Origin: Fictibacillus phosphorivorans | GTDB lineage: Bacteria > Bacillota > Bacilli > Bacillales > Fictibacillaceae | Direction of reading: 5' to 3' | Length of the DNA: 64,000 bases | Assembly: GCF_007673525.1 (NCBI RefSeq) | Contig: NZ_VDZU01000001.1 | Location: forward strand, 2,554,055 to 2,618,054 | Shown: one piece after another, positions 54,431-62,558 of the stretch | Position numbering within the stretch: position 1 is the first letter of the stretch | How the letters are laid out: every line of letters begins with the position of its first letter | Translations under genes and position numbers: made by a program | Notes under the pieces: generated by a model | What the model was told of the DNA's origin: nothing | Databases searched by the model: none | Seen by the model: only the letters and a program-made list of their open reading frames with translations

Positions 54431-54610
54431 CTATGGCTTTCGTTTATATGTCCAAACTCTGTTATGATTCGTTGTTTCCGGAAATCGATCTCCGGCTGAT
54501 AAATGAATCTGTTGCGGATCATTTACCATACTTCCCGTCTCACCGATTTCTACATACATCCCGTTATTGGGTGCTTTCTGACCATGTTTAAATTGTTTAT
54601 GCTGCCCCAT
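54431..54610 (-). CDS. yjzC: YjzC family protein
   Basis: A 59-residue protein almost identical in pattern to B. subtilis YjzC: GQKAPNNGMYVEIGETGSMV, then HLSAGDRFPETTNHNRVW. It is a conserved small Bacillaceae protein of unknown role. ATG at 54610 follows GGAGGTAC; the upstream 15 codons are not needed. Confidence 0.92.
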   Translation of the reverse strand: MGQHKQFKHGQKAPNNGMYVEIGETGSMVNDPQQIHLSAGDRFPETTNHNRVWTYKRKP

Positions 54611-54699
54611 ATGTTGATGTACCTCCTTTCTTCTATAGGTTACCCGCGCTCTCATTGATAACTCTTGCTAAAAAAAGAAGGATTCCATCAAAATTTCCC

Positions 54700-55023
54700 T
54701 TAAAATGCCCCGTTTACCCCTGCCACAGCATGAAGCGGAAACATACATCGATAGATCTGATATCCCCTTACATCATACTGCGCTTCAGGGTTTCGATGTT
54801 CTTGTGTTTCTTCTACATAAGGTATGGCAAAATAGACGTTTTGCTGGTCCACATATTCAATAAAACCTGTATATGCTGCACCATCCATCAACATTAATTG
54901 CACATGCTGATTTTTGTTTTTTAAGCATGTTTTATACATTTTTTTTAATGGTGACCGACCCATTCCCGCCGATTGTCCACCAAAATTTTGTGATGCTCCA
55001 TATGGATATGGTTGTGGATACAT
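54700..55023 (-). CDS. Hypothetical protein with spore-type head and Sm-like core
   Basis: A 107-residue protein. The first 30 residues are Tyr/Pro/Gly-rich (MYPQPYPYGASQNFGGQ), as in coat-associated proteins. The rest (YKTCLKNKNQHVQLMLMDG, then YTGFIEYVDQQNVYFAIPY) looks like a small beta barrel. ATG at 55023 follows GAAGGAGGGGG. No firm family. The gene is divergent from the HNH gene. Confidence 0.7.
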   Translation of the reverse strand: MYPQPYPYGASQNFGGQSAGMGRSPLKKMYKTCLKNKNQHVQLMLMDGAAYTGFIEYVDQQNVYFAIPYVEETQEHRNPEAQYDVRGYQIYRCMFPLHAVAGVNGAF

Positions 55024-55122
55024 ATTACCCCCTCCTTCTACCACATCCTATTCAGAGTAAAAGAAGATGGTACATTTTATCTATAGACAGATGTTCAACA
55101 ACTTGAAGGGATTGAGAAAAGC

Positions 55123-55416
55123 GTGGAGAAAGGTACTTGTGAACTTTGTAGGAGAGAACCAATAGAATTAACGGTTCATCACTTGATTCCGAAAGAAGAA
55201 GGCGGCAGATTTTCAGAAACAGCAAATCTTTGTGCTCCCTGCCATAAACAGATTCATTTTTTGTATACAAATACTGAACTAGCATCACTATACAACACCA
55301 TTGAAAAACTAAGAAATACTCCTGAACTTAAAAAATTCTTAAAGTGGCTTCGTAAACAGCCGGCATCAGCGCTTCCTCGTATGAAAAAGTCAAACCGTTT
55401 GAAGCGAAGGAGATGA
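55123..55416 (+). CDS. yisB: HNH-type protein, YisB-like
   Basis: A 97-residue protein with CELCRREPIELTVHHLIPKE, then NLCAPCHKQIH: two CxxC zinc pairs and the HH...N...H pattern of HNH nucleases. It is like B. subtilis YisB in length and motif order. The basic tail (KKSNRLKRRR) suits nucleic acid contact. GTG start at 55123; its ribosome site (GAAGGG) is rather distant. It is co-transcribed with the following 45-residue gene. Confidence 0.82.
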   Translation: MEKGTCELCRREPIELTVHHLIPKEEGGRFSETANLCAPCHKQIHFLYTNTELASLYNTIEKLRNTPELKKFLKWLRKQPASALPRMKKSNRLKRRR

Positions 55417-55420
55417 AAGT

Positions 55421-55558
55421 ATGAAGGAACTAGTTGGAACCTGTTCGATTTGTGGTGTACAGTTATTTTGTATAGATGGGTTTTTTCATGGTCATATCAT
55501 TAATAATCAAAATTTCTGTCTTTCTTGTGGGCCAAATAACGAGGGTGAGAATTCTTGA
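55421..55558 (+). CDS. Small zinc-ribbon protein (45 aa)
   Basis: A 45-residue protein with two Cys pairs, TCSICGVQLFC and FCLSCGPNN, giving a likely zinc knuckle. AAGGAGATG lies just upstream of the ATG at 55421, four bases beyond the HNH stop codon. Function unknown; it may be a partner of the HNH protein. Confidence 0.7.
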   Translation: MKELVGTCSICGVQLFCIDGFFHGHIINNQNFCLSCGPNNEGENS

Positions 55559-55604
55559 AACGAGCATAAAAGCTGGGGCGTATAAAAAAACTCTAGAGCA
55601 AATC

Positions 55605-55644
55605 AAAAAGAAACCTGCAGACTAACAAGTGGCAGGTTTCTTAA
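55605..55644 (-). terminator. Terminator after moaD
   Basis: Stem AAGAAACCTGC / GCAGGTTTCTT with a minus-strand TTTTTG tail. Confidence 0.85.
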
Positions 55645-55668
55645 ACTTCTCATTTTGCTTTTGGCTAA

Positions 55669-55908
55669 TTATCCCCCACTAACAGGAGGTATGAAAGCTA
55701 CAGTGTCACCATCGTTCACTTGATCTGTTAACTCTACATATTCCTCATTTACAGCAAGTAATGCATTTTCAATTCCAGAAAGTTTACCGACTTCATTTTG
55801 CAACAAGGTTCTTACTTCTTCTACGTTAAGAGGAGAATGAACTTCAATCGAAATTCTTTCTGTTTTGGCCTGCTGCGCTAAATCTGCAAACAATAAGATG
55901 TTGATCAT
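55669..55908 (-). CDS. moaD: Molybdopterin synthase small subunit MoaD
   Basis: A 79-residue ubiquitin-like sulfur carrier ending in VSGG; the C-terminal Gly is thiocarboxylated. NILLFADLAQQAKTERISIE is the first beta hairpin and DTVAFIPPVSGG the conserved tail. The ATG at 55908 overlaps the moaE stop. MoaD and MoaE form molybdopterin synthase. Confidence 0.93.
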   Translation of the reverse strand: MINILLFADLAQQAKTERISIEVHSPLNVEEVRTLLQNEVGKLSGIENALLAVNEEYVELTDQVNDGDTVAFIPPVSGG

Positions 55909-56369
55909 TACTTCACTACCCCCTCTGGATGTCCAGCAGGATAAGTTGTTGTACCTTTTTGATTGCCTATCCACTCTTCCCCATCCGTATAGTGCTCCTT
56001 TTTCCAGATGGGCACTATCTCCTTGATGCGCTCAATCGCATAACGACTTGCTTCAAAAGCATCGTGCCGATGAGGCGTAGATACTGCAATCGTTACCGCG
56101 ATATCGGATATTTGCAGAGTTCCAATCCGATGTGTAATCGCCGTGATCGCACTCGGCCATTTTTCTTGAATTTCGGTTCCAATTCTTTCGAGTTGTTTTT
56201 CGGCCATAGGTACATACGCTTCGTAATGAAGGAATTTGGTTTGTTTTTGTCCTGTCATTTCTCTAACCGTACCGATGAAAACAGAAATAGCTCCTGCATT
56301 ATGGTGAGCGACAGAATCGATGACGTCTTGATTATTTATTGGTTCAGATGTTATCTTAAACATTTTCAT
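55908..56369 (-). CDS. moaE: Molybdopterin synthase large subunit MoaE
   Basis: A 153-residue protein with GAISVFIGTVREMTGQ, LHYEAYVPMAEKQLE, HRIGTLQISDIAVTIAVSTPHR and the catalytic Lys in PIWKKEHYTDGEEW. It transfers sulfur from MoaD to precursor Z. It overlaps mobB by 14 bases. Confidence 0.95.
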   Translation of the reverse strand: MKMFKITSEPINNQDVIDSVAHHNAGAISVFIGTVREMTGQKQTKFLHYEAYVPMAEKQLERIGTEIQEKWPSAITAITHRIGTLQISDIAVTIAVSTPHRHDAFEASRYAIERIKEIVPIWKKEHYTDGEEWIGNQKGTTTYPAGHPEGVVK

Positions 56370-56913
56370 GATCCACTCTCCTTCGATGTTCCTGAGTGAT
56401 GTATGTAATTAAACAGTTCAGCCATAATTCTTCATCGTCCCTCATGAAATGGGGGTTATTTGATTCCTGCAAAATAGTTCCCTTAGGTTTATTGGAATGG
56501 ATGGCTGCAATCACTTCATGAGAATTTAGCAAAAGATCCATATCTTCTATCTCGTTTCGCAAAAGAACGACTCGAGGATACGGAATATGTTTATATCCTT
56601 CTATTAGAATACAATCCATTTCAAGTGTTTCGTAAAGAGCGATTGCTTTATTCAATGGTAATTCTGAATCCATGGTTAATATAGAGTTATTATAAGAAGT
56701 AACACATGTTATATTAGCGCCAGCATTTCGATGTTGCTCTGTATCTTTTCCAGAATCATTAAAATCTACGCAATTTCCGTGACCATGGTGTTTAATGACT
56801 CCAGTCTGAAAGTGGCGTTTCCCTAACTCCTTAAGGAGCTTACTGATTAAAGTTGTTTTTCCACTGTTCTGATAGCCGACGACTTGGAGAATAACTGGTG
56901 ATCCCACGGCCAT
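56356..56913 (-). CDS. mobB: Molybdopterin-guanine dinucleotide protein MobB
   Basis: A P-loop GTPase of 185 residues with VVGYQNSGKTTLISKLL and VIKHHGHG. It assists MobA in guanylating molybdopterin. The start is uncertain: the ATG at 56913 is only four bases from GGGAG, while a GTG two codons later (56907) has better spacing. Either way the gene begins 60-67 bases inside moeA, in another frame. Confidence 0.9.
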   Translation of the reverse strand: MAVGSPVILQVVGYQNSGKTTLISKLLKELGKRHFQTGVIKHHGHGNCVDFNDSGKDTEQHRNAGANITCVTSYNNSILTMDSELPLNKAIALYETLEMDCILIEGYKHIPYPRVVLLRNEIEDMDLLLNSHEVIAAIHSNKPKGTILQESNNPHFMRDDEELWLNCLITYITQEHRRRVDHENV

Positions 56914-58166
56914 TCGCTCCCTTCGCCATGCCAAGTGATTACACCAACTTCGCTTCCCTTTTCCCACCCCCGCGTACCTCCAGGCAAAACGATCAGACAA
57001 TTCGCTTCAACTAAAGAGGAAACAGAACTGGACTTATCTAGGCCAGCAGGTGTTACAACGCTTCCATCGATCTTCTCTGAAAGAGTAGCCCTAACAAATC
57101 GTGTAAACGGATTTGGTTTTGGAAAATCCCTTGAAAGTGTTGCCTTTTTAACTTTGCAGTGTGGCTTTATCATATTCATTCCTTTTAAGATCACAGGCCT
57201 CACAAAAAGTTCAGCTCCAACAAAGCAAGCTGATGGGTTTCCTGAAAGCCCAAAAAGCCATTTATCTTCGAAGACCGCAACGGTCGTTACACTGCCTGGT
57301 CGCATGGCAACCTTATTAAATAGAACTTCTGCACCAAGCTTTTTGTATACTTCCGGAAGAAAATCGTAATCTCCAACAGATACTCCCCCTGTTGTGATCA
57401 GAACATCGGTCTCTTGCAGTGATTCCTTGATACTTTTATACAGAGAGTCAAAATTGTCTTCACGATGTTGATAGAGTTTAACTTCTGCTCCCATCGCTCT
57501 AACTTGAGCTGCACACATGTATGCATTGCTGTTTCTTATTTTTCCTGGTTGCAGATCTTCATTTACGTCAAGCAGTTCTGTTCCTGTTGAAAGAATACCA
57601 ACAACAGGTCTTTTGTAAACCGAAATAGTGTGGTAACCGAACGTGGCAAGAATTGCAACAATTCCTGGCGTGATTTTAGTTCCTGCTTTCACCAAAACAG
57701 TGCCCTCTTGTGTGTCTTCACCTTGAAAAGAAATGTTCTCATCTTTTTTAACAGATCTTTTTATTTGGATATGGGTTTCGCCATCGATAACAAGCTCTTT
57801 TACTAGTTCTAACATGATAACTGCATCAGCACCATCGGGAATCTTGGCTCCTGTCATGATTCGAACCGCCATTCCGTTTTTTACTTCCTGTTCAGCAACT
57901 TGTCCCGCTCCAATTGTCTCTACAACCTTCAATGTGATGGGATGATTCATTGATGCATGTTTCGAATCACCTGAACGAATAGCGAACCCATCATAAGGAG
58001 AACGATTAAAAGGAGGAACATCATGGGTAGCAGCAAGATCCTCTGCCAATATACGATGATCACACTCAGTGATCGAAACTTTTTCAATTCCCCAAAACCG
58101 AGTGTGATTCATGATTTTATTTACGGCCTCTGCAACTGGTAGTGGTGTTCGTTTAGTAACTGGCAA
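56847..58166 (-). CDS. moeA: Molybdopterin molybdenumtransferase MoeA
   Basis: Inserts molybdate into adenylylated molybdopterin. The 439-residue protein shows PPFNRSPYDGFAIRS, IMTGAKIPDGADAV, GILSTGTELLD, TTGGVSVGDYDF and LSGNPSACFVG, all MoeA marks. The C terminus after PGGTRGWEKGSEVGVITW is about 25 residues long and overlaps mobB. TTG start at 58166 follows AAAGGGGTGAA. Together with mobB, moaE and moaD it forms an operon; moaA, moaB, moaC and mobA are not in the window. Confidence 0.95.
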   Translation of the reverse strand: MPVTKRTPLPVAEAVNKIMNHTRFWGIEKVSITECDHRILAEDLAATHDVPPFNRSPYDGFAIRSGDSKHASMNHPITLKVVETIGAGQVAEQEVKNGMAVRIMTGAKIPDGADAVIMLELVKELVIDGETHIQIKRSVKKDENISFQGEDTQEGTVLVKAGTKITPGIVAILATFGYHTISVYKRPVVGILSTGTELLDVNEDLQPGKIRNSNAYMCAAQVRAMGAEVKLYQHREDNFDSLYKSIKESLQETDVLITTGGVSVGDYDFLPEVYKKLGAEVLFNKVAMRPGSVTTVAVFEDKWLFGLSGNPSACFVGAELFVRPVILKGMNMIKPHCKVKKATLSRDFPKPNPFTRFVRATLSEKIDGSVVTPAGLDKSSSVSSLVEANCLIVLPGGTRGWEKGSEVGVITWHGEGSEWPWDHQLFSKSSAIRTVEKQL

Positions 58167-58268
58167 AATTTCACCCCTTTTAATTTTCAGAATATAAACA
58201 CTTTTCAGTTTACTTTTATGTATATTTTTGTTATTATTTTTTTAAATTATGGAAAGGATGTTGATCGA

Positions 58269-58460
58269 ATGAAGGTTTCTTATGAATATTACCACCGTTC
58301 CGGCTATAAAGTAACCATTACCGACATCCCAGAAGAATTTAACGAAAAGGGAGTTTTTTCCCTTCGCATCATGCATTCTCTGCAAAAGCAAATTGACGAA
58401 ATCGACCATATGTATCAACCTAAACGAACATATCGGCTAAAGCTTGAAGAAACGGGGTAA
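58269..58460 (+). CDS. Small hypothetical protein (63 aa)
   Basis: A 63-residue protein, MKVSYEYYHRSGYKVTITDI then PEEFNEKGVFSLRIMHSLQK, with a beta-hairpin-like head and an amphipathic helix. AAAGGATG is about 11 bases upstream of the ATG at 58269. Divergent from moeA. No family recognised. Confidence 0.7.
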   Translation: MKVSYEYYHRSGYKVTITDIPEEFNEKGVFSLRIMHSLQKQIDEIDHMYQPKRTYRLKLEETG

Positions 58461-58483
58461 AACTTACACCGTTTCTTTTTTTG
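58449..58483. terminator. Bidirectional terminator
   Basis: Stem GAAACGG / CCGTTTC followed by T-run, overlapping the end of the 63-residue gene. Confidence 0.8.
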
Positions 58484-59240
58484 CATTTAATTGCTGTGCG
58501 ATCCACTCTACTGCATTTAAATAGGCAGCACGTGAAACTTTATGACCAGAAGTTTTGTCGTTCATGTAAACAGATGCACTATTTTTCTCAGTTAAAGTTT
58601 GTACGTATGGTTTTGCAAACTCATATGGAATCACAGCATCAACTTCACTATGCCAAATAAATAATGGACGATTATTTAGCTTATCAAGGTTGCGTGTAAG
58701 GTCGTAATCCTTTAAGGAAGAAATAGAACTCTCAAGCTCTTCGACTGTGAGAGGAATATCATAACCTGCATTTTGAATTCTTTCGATCTGCCATCTTGCA
58801 AATTTCTCATGAGCCGGCGTTCCCATAAGTGCACATCCAGCACTAATCTTCGGATTGTTGACGAGTGATCCGTAAGTGATGATAGCCCCCATCGAAGTTC
58901 CACCGACTGCTACTTGATCTTCTAAAACAAACTCGTTTTCTTTTGCCCAATCGATAATACGGTTTACATCTTGAATGCCTTGTTGAACGATGTTCCAAAA
59001 GTCATATTCCATCGACTTGGGTGGATTCGCAGCGATTCGCTCTCCATGATGCAATGCATCTGGTAAGATTACTCGAAAATCTTTTTCAGCTAGTGAATAT
59101 GCAAAATGTAAATTATGTTCTTTGGCACTTGTATATCCATGTATGAAGATGAAAAGCGGCAACGGCTTACCTGCATTCTCTGGTTTTTCCGCAAGTAAGA
59201 AAGGAATATCGCCAATCGTTCCTTTTTGTATTGAAACCAT
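58464..59240 (-). CDS. yitV: Alpha/beta-hydrolase esterase YitV
   Basis: A 258-residue hydrolase with FIFIHGYTSAKEH (oxyanion region), the nucleophile elbow GTSMG in VAVGGTSMGAII, an Asp in WHSEVDAVIPYEF and a His in DKTSGHKVS, so the full triad is present. Length and neighbour (yitU) match B. subtilis YitV. ATG at 59240 follows GAGGAGAT. Substrate unknown. Confidence 0.88.
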   Translation of the reverse strand: MVSIQKGTIGDIPFLLAEKPENAGKPLPLFIFIHGYTSAKEHNLHFAYSLAEKDFRVILPDALHHGERIAANPPKSMEYDFWNIVQQGIQDVNRIIDWAKENEFVLEDQVAVGGTSMGAIITYGSLVNNPKISAGCALMGTPAHEKFARWQIERIQNAGYDIPLTVEELESSISSLKDYDLTRNLDKLNNRPLFIWHSEVDAVIPYEFAKPYVQTLTEKNSASVYMNDKTSGHKVSRAAYLNAVEWIAQQLNAKKETV

Positions 59241-59381
59241 GTGTGTATCTCCTCTTTCTCTTTTTTTCCATCTTATCATGAGACATGTTTCTTTTTCATG
59301 AAAGACGCCCTGTATGAATAGACTTTTTGTAAGTAAAATAATACACTTTATATAAGCATCCTAAAAAAGGCAGGTACTTTC

Positions 59382-60194
59382 GTGACACAACCTTACTTAA
59401 TTGCATTAGATCTTGACGGAACTTTATTAAATGATGAGAAAAAAATTCCAAGAAAAACAAAAGAACTACTTTTTCAACTGATCGACCATGGTCATCATGT
59501 TTGCATTTCTACTGGTCGCCCTTTTCGTTCATCTAACATGTATTATGAGGAGTTAGAACTCAACACTCCGATTGTAAATTTTAACGGCGCCTTTGTTCAT
59601 CATCCGCATGATGCAGGTTTCGGCATTCATCACTCTCCGCTTGAACTAGACGTTGCAAAACGTATCATTTCAGCATGTGAGACATTTAAAGTGAAGAACA
59701 TCATGGTTGAGGTTCTAGATGATGTCTATTTAAAGAAACAAGATGAAGTAATTGTTAATACATTCATCATGAATGAAAATCCTCTCCAGATTGGCGATCT
59801 TCATAAAACATTGCAGGATGACCCTACGGCTATTCTGGTTCATCCAGAAGATCATCACATTCCTGAGTTAAGAGCGATGCTCCAAAAAGAACATGCTGAA
59901 GTTGTTGATCAACGAGTATGGGCTGCACCATGGAACATTATTGAAGTCATTCGTTCTGGTATCAGCAAAGCCACTGGTCTTAAAAAGATTGCTGAATACT
60001 ACAATGTCCCACAAGATCGGATTGTAGCTTTTGGTGATGAAGACAACGACTTTGAGATGATTGAATATGCAGGTCATGGTGTTGCGATGGGAAATGCTAT
60101 TGATGAACTTAAAGCACGTGCTAATTATGTAACACTTACAAATGAAGAAGAAGGCATTGCTCATTATTTAAAAAACATCTTAAAACTTGTTTAA
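59382..60194 (+). CDS. yitU: HAD-superfamily phosphatase YitU
   Basis: A 270-residue Cof-type HAD phosphatase: ALDLDGTLLNDEKKIP (Asp nucleophile), ISTGRPFRSS, a cap domain from about 85 to 190, and VAFGDEDNDFEMIEYA. In B. subtilis YitU dephosphorylates the riboflavin precursor 5-amino-6-ribitylaminouracil phosphate; orthology fits position beside yitV. GTG start at 59382. Confidence 0.88.
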   Translation: MTQPYLIALDLDGTLLNDEKKIPRKTKELLFQLIDHGHHVCISTGRPFRSSNMYYEELELNTPIVNFNGAFVHHPHDAGFGIHHSPLELDVAKRIISACETFKVKNIMVEVLDDVYLKKQDEVIVNTFIMNENPLQIGDLHKTLQDDPTAILVHPEDHHIPELRAMLQKEHAEVVDQRVWAAPWNIIEVIRSGISKATGLKKIAEYYNVPQDRIVAFGDEDNDFEMIEYAGHGVAMGNAIDELKARANYVTLTNEEEGIAHYLKNILKLV

Positions 60195-60199
60195 CATGA

Positions 60200-60239
60200 T
60201 AAAGATCTTCAAGCTGAATTTCAGCTGGAGATCTTTTTT
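60200..60239 (+). terminator. Terminator after yitU
   Basis: Stem AAAGATCT / AGATCTTT with inner AGCTGAATTTCAGCT pairing and T-run. Confidence 0.85.
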
Positions 60240-60330
60240 CCATTTCTTTTCTAAGCATTTGATTCTTCTGATTACATATTGTACTTCTTACGGTAAAAAC
60301 TAAATGTACGGGAGAAAAGGAGGAATTCCA

Positions 60331-60474
60331 ATGAGTAAAAAGAGTCGATCCAAACGTGCTACTAAGCAAGGTGCCGATATGGTGAGTCAAGAAACAACAA
60401 TGGCTTTTAGTAAAGATGAGCAACAAGATCGCAAACGTGAAAAAGAAGAAAGAAATTCATTAGGAGGCATATAA
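60331..60474 (+). CDS. Small hydrophilic protein (47 aa)
   Basis: A 47-residue, Lys/Glu/Arg-rich protein (MSKKSRSKRATKQGADMVSQ) ending RNSLGGI. AAAAGGAGGAAT precedes the ATG at 60331. The ribosome site of the next gene lies in its last codons, so the two are coupled. It looks like a small sporulation-type protein, but no family is assigned. Confidence 0.72.
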   Translation: MSKKSRSKRATKQGADMVSQETTMAFSKDEQQDRKREKEERNSLGGI

Positions 60475-60476
60475 AG

Positions 60477-60866
60477 ATGGCAAACAGATTATTTCAAATC
60501 GCGAGAAATGCCGTTCAACAAGCTGTTGGAAAGGTTCAACATTCAACTCATGAATTAAATAACCAGATTTCTAACAGTGAACATGCCGATCATGCTGAAC
60601 TTTCTAGTCATGACAAAGAAGTAGCACAGAATGCACTTTCTTCTGCAATGGCTAATTCTTCTGATGCAGAGCGCGCTCAATTGGCAGAATTTCAAAAAGA
60701 ATTGGATGAACACTCTGGTGTTTCGTCTCATGTGAATTCTGATTCCCAACATGCAGAAAACCAACACTCGGATACAAGTCAGCCTCAGTCATTTACGCAG
60801 GCGACTGGCTTAAGTTTAGAAGACGCCGAGAGCTTATTGGAAGAAAACCCTAATCGCCTAAACTAA
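60477..60866 (+). CDS. DUF3813-like protein (YitR type)
   Basis: A 129-residue protein beginning MANRLFQIARNAVQQAVGK, the head I associate with DUF3813/YitR proteins. The middle is Ser/His/Gln-rich (HVNSDSQHAENQHSDTSQ) and the end LSLEDAESLLEENPN. It is longer than YitR because of this middle part. Its ribosome site AGGAGG is inside the preceding gene. Function unknown. Confidence 0.72.
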   Translation: MANRLFQIARNAVQQAVGKVQHSTHELNNQISNSEHADHAELSSHDKEVAQNALSSAMANSSDAERAQLAEFQKELDEHSGVSSHVNSDSQHAENQHSDTSQPQSFTQATGLSLEDAESLLEENPNRLN

Positions 60867-60878
60867 ATGGTTAAAAAG

Positions 60879-60918
60879 GAACAGCTTTCTCTTTTTCAAG
60901 GAGAAAGCTGTTTTTTTG
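60879..60918. terminator. Bidirectional terminator
   Basis: Stem AACAGCTTTCTC / GAGAAAGCTGTT with T-run. Confidence 0.9.
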
Positions 60919-61483
60919 GAAATGTGATGGCAGTCAAAGTTTTGATTTTTCTTAACACAAGTTCACTAAGTTGTTCATATCCGAATTTATTAAAATGAAG
61001 ACCATCATCAATTACATATTTTTGAATGTTCTTATCAACTAGTGTTTCAAACAATGGTATATAAGATGTCCCCTCATGTTTCGCTACTTTTTTAACGGTT
61101 TGTGCATATTTTTTCATCCTATCATTCGTCCGGGCTTTCTGTTGGTCTTCAAACACGGGAGCTGGACTGATCAAGATAACTTTATCAGCTCCGATTTTAT
61201 TCACCATATATGTTAAGTTTTTTTCGTATTCCCCTAATGGAATAAGTCTATGATCGCTTGAATCGTTGGCACCAAAAAGAATGGTGACAAAATCAGGATG
61301 ATGCCGAAGAACGTCATCTTGCAGTCTTACAAGGGCAGCTCTCGTCGTCTCTGCAGGTATCCCAGCATTCATTACAACCCACTCGGTTAATTCTTGTCTC
61401 AAACGGGAAGTTAATCTAAGTGAGCCATCTTTACTCTTTTCTTTTGAAGTGATGCTGTCTCCAAAACAAACAAGAGTCTTCAT
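60896..61483 (-). CDS. SGNH/GDSL-family hydrolase
   Basis: A 195-residue esterase-type enzyme: FGDSIT (block I, Ser10), GIPAETTRA (block II Gly), FGANDSS (block III Asn) and DGLHFNKFGY (block V Asp/His). No signal peptide, so it is cytoplasmic. Substrate unknown. ATG at 61483 follows GAGGAGAT; the terminator at the end overlaps the last codons. Confidence 0.9.
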   Translation of the reverse strand: MKTLVCFGDSITSKEKSKDGSLRLTSRLRQELTEWVVMNAGIPAETTRAALVRLQDDVLRHHPDFVTILFGANDSSDHRLIPLGEYEKNLTYMVNKIGADKVILISPAPVFEDQQKARTNDRMKKYAQTVKKVAKHEGTSYIPLFETLVDKNIQKYVIDDGLHFNKFGYEQLSELVLRKIKTLTAITFPKKQLSP

Positions 61484-61632
61484 TTCTTACTCATCTCCTC
61501 TATTGAATATCTCTAATTAAACTATTCGAAAGAAATTACCATTTATCAAACGTCAAACCTCCATTATTTTTGTTATAATGTGTTATGTGAAGAAGATATC
61601 TTATGTTTTTAGAGTAATTTTGGGGGCATTGT

Positions 61633-62085
61633 ATGAAAATATATCGCGTAACGAATGAAGCTGAATCTCATATCATTGAAGAAATTGCGCATTTATTCTT
61701 ACAGCAGCGTACGATGGATGGTGAGCCAGAAGAAAAAACCAGAACGTTTGCTGGTATTAAAATGGCGCTTGAAAACCCAGAGAAAAGCGGAATCATCATT
61801 GCAGAAGAAGAAAACTCTGTTATCGGACTTGCCTTCTTTAACTTAGGAGTAAGTCTTCGTATCGGTGGACCTTATCTTTGGTTGAATGAGCTTTATGTAC
61901 ATGAAAAGCATCGCAACAGAGGAATTGCCCGTAAACTTTTGCTACACTTGATCTATTGGGCTGAGAGAGATGGTATCAAATCCATTGAACTTGAAACAGG
62001 AATCAACAACTCTGTTACGAAGCATCTGTACAATTCATTGGATTTCCATGATATCATCTCTAAGAGATATGCATTTCATTTTTAA
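61633..62085 (+). CDS. GNAT-family acetyltransferase
   Basis: A 150-residue GNAT enzyme with the acetyl-CoA-binding LYVHEKHRNRGIARKLLLHL motif near residues 93-112 and a C-terminal KHLYNSLDFHD strand-loop. It is a single domain. Substrate unknown. It lies upstream of the Nfu-N gene, 26 bases apart, probably in the same operon. Confidence 0.9.
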   Translation: MKIYRVTNEAESHIIEEIAHLFLQQRTMDGEPEEKTRTFAGIKMALENPEKSGIIIAEEENSVIGLAFFNLGVSLRIGGPYLWLNELYVHEKHRNRGIARKLLLHLIYWAERDGIKSIELETGINNSVTKHLYNSLDFHDIISKRYAFHF

Positions 62086-62111
62086 TACTATTATTTGAAG
62101 GAGTGTTCGTA

Positions 62112-62372
62112 ATGGCAGTAGAATTTTCGATCCAACCAACACCGAACCCTAACGCAATTAAATTTGATGGTTCAGAGAAGTTTTTAGAAGGAAGACTTTC
62201 TGCACGCGTAGGTGATGATTCGGACTCCCCTCTAGCTAAAGCACTATTATCCATTGATGGAGTAGAATCGATTTTTGGTTTTGAAAACTTTATTACAGTA
62301 AATAAAACAAATGACAGTGACTGGAACGAATTGATGCCAGAAATTCAAAAAGCATTAGAAGAAAATGCTTAA
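62112..62372 (+). CDS. Nfu N-terminal domain protein
   Basis: An 86-residue protein comprising only the Nfu_N (scaffold N-terminal) domain: EFSIQPTPNPNAIKFDGSEK is the diagnostic TPNPN motif, and SIDGVESIFGFENFITVNK follows. It lacks the CxxC iron-sulfur domain, so it is probably an accessory factor rather than a full scaffold. ATG at 62112 follows GAAGGAGTG. Confidence 0.9.
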   Translation: MAVEFSIQPTPNPNAIKFDGSEKFLEGRLSARVGDDSDSPLAKALLSIDGVESIFGFENFITVNKTNDSDWNELMPEIQKALEENA

Positions 62373-62382
62373 GTTGTTTACG

Positions 62383-62410
62383 CCAGCCTTTACGACCGGG
62401 CTGGTTTTTT
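62383..62410 (+). terminator. Terminator after Nfu-N gene
   Basis: Stem CCAGCC / GGCTGG with a run of six T. Confidence 0.75.
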
Positions 62411-62467
62411 GTTGGTGATTTTTTGTGGAAAAGGCAGTTTTCATAAAAATTGTTACTTTTGGAAGTA

Positions 62468-62513
62468 TTGATTTCCGTTCCAGGGCTGCTCGCTTTTCAC
62501 TCCAATCAGTTGT
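62468..62513. repeat. Internally deleted remnant of the palindromic repeat
   Basis: TTGATTTCCGTTCCAG (left end type) and GCTCGCTTT are joined directly to CACTCCAATCA (right end type). Compared with the element at 18151-18280, the whole centre is missing. Confidence 0.6.
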
Positions 62514-62558
62514 CAAAGGTGACAAGGAGTTAAAAGCAACAACCTTTTAATAAAGAGC

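Noticed and set aside
55929..56399. 156-residue frame opposite moaE
   Set aside because: Antisense shadow of a clearly conserved gene.
56935..57369. 144-residue frame opposite moeA
   Set aside because: Antisense shadow; no family features and inside moeA.
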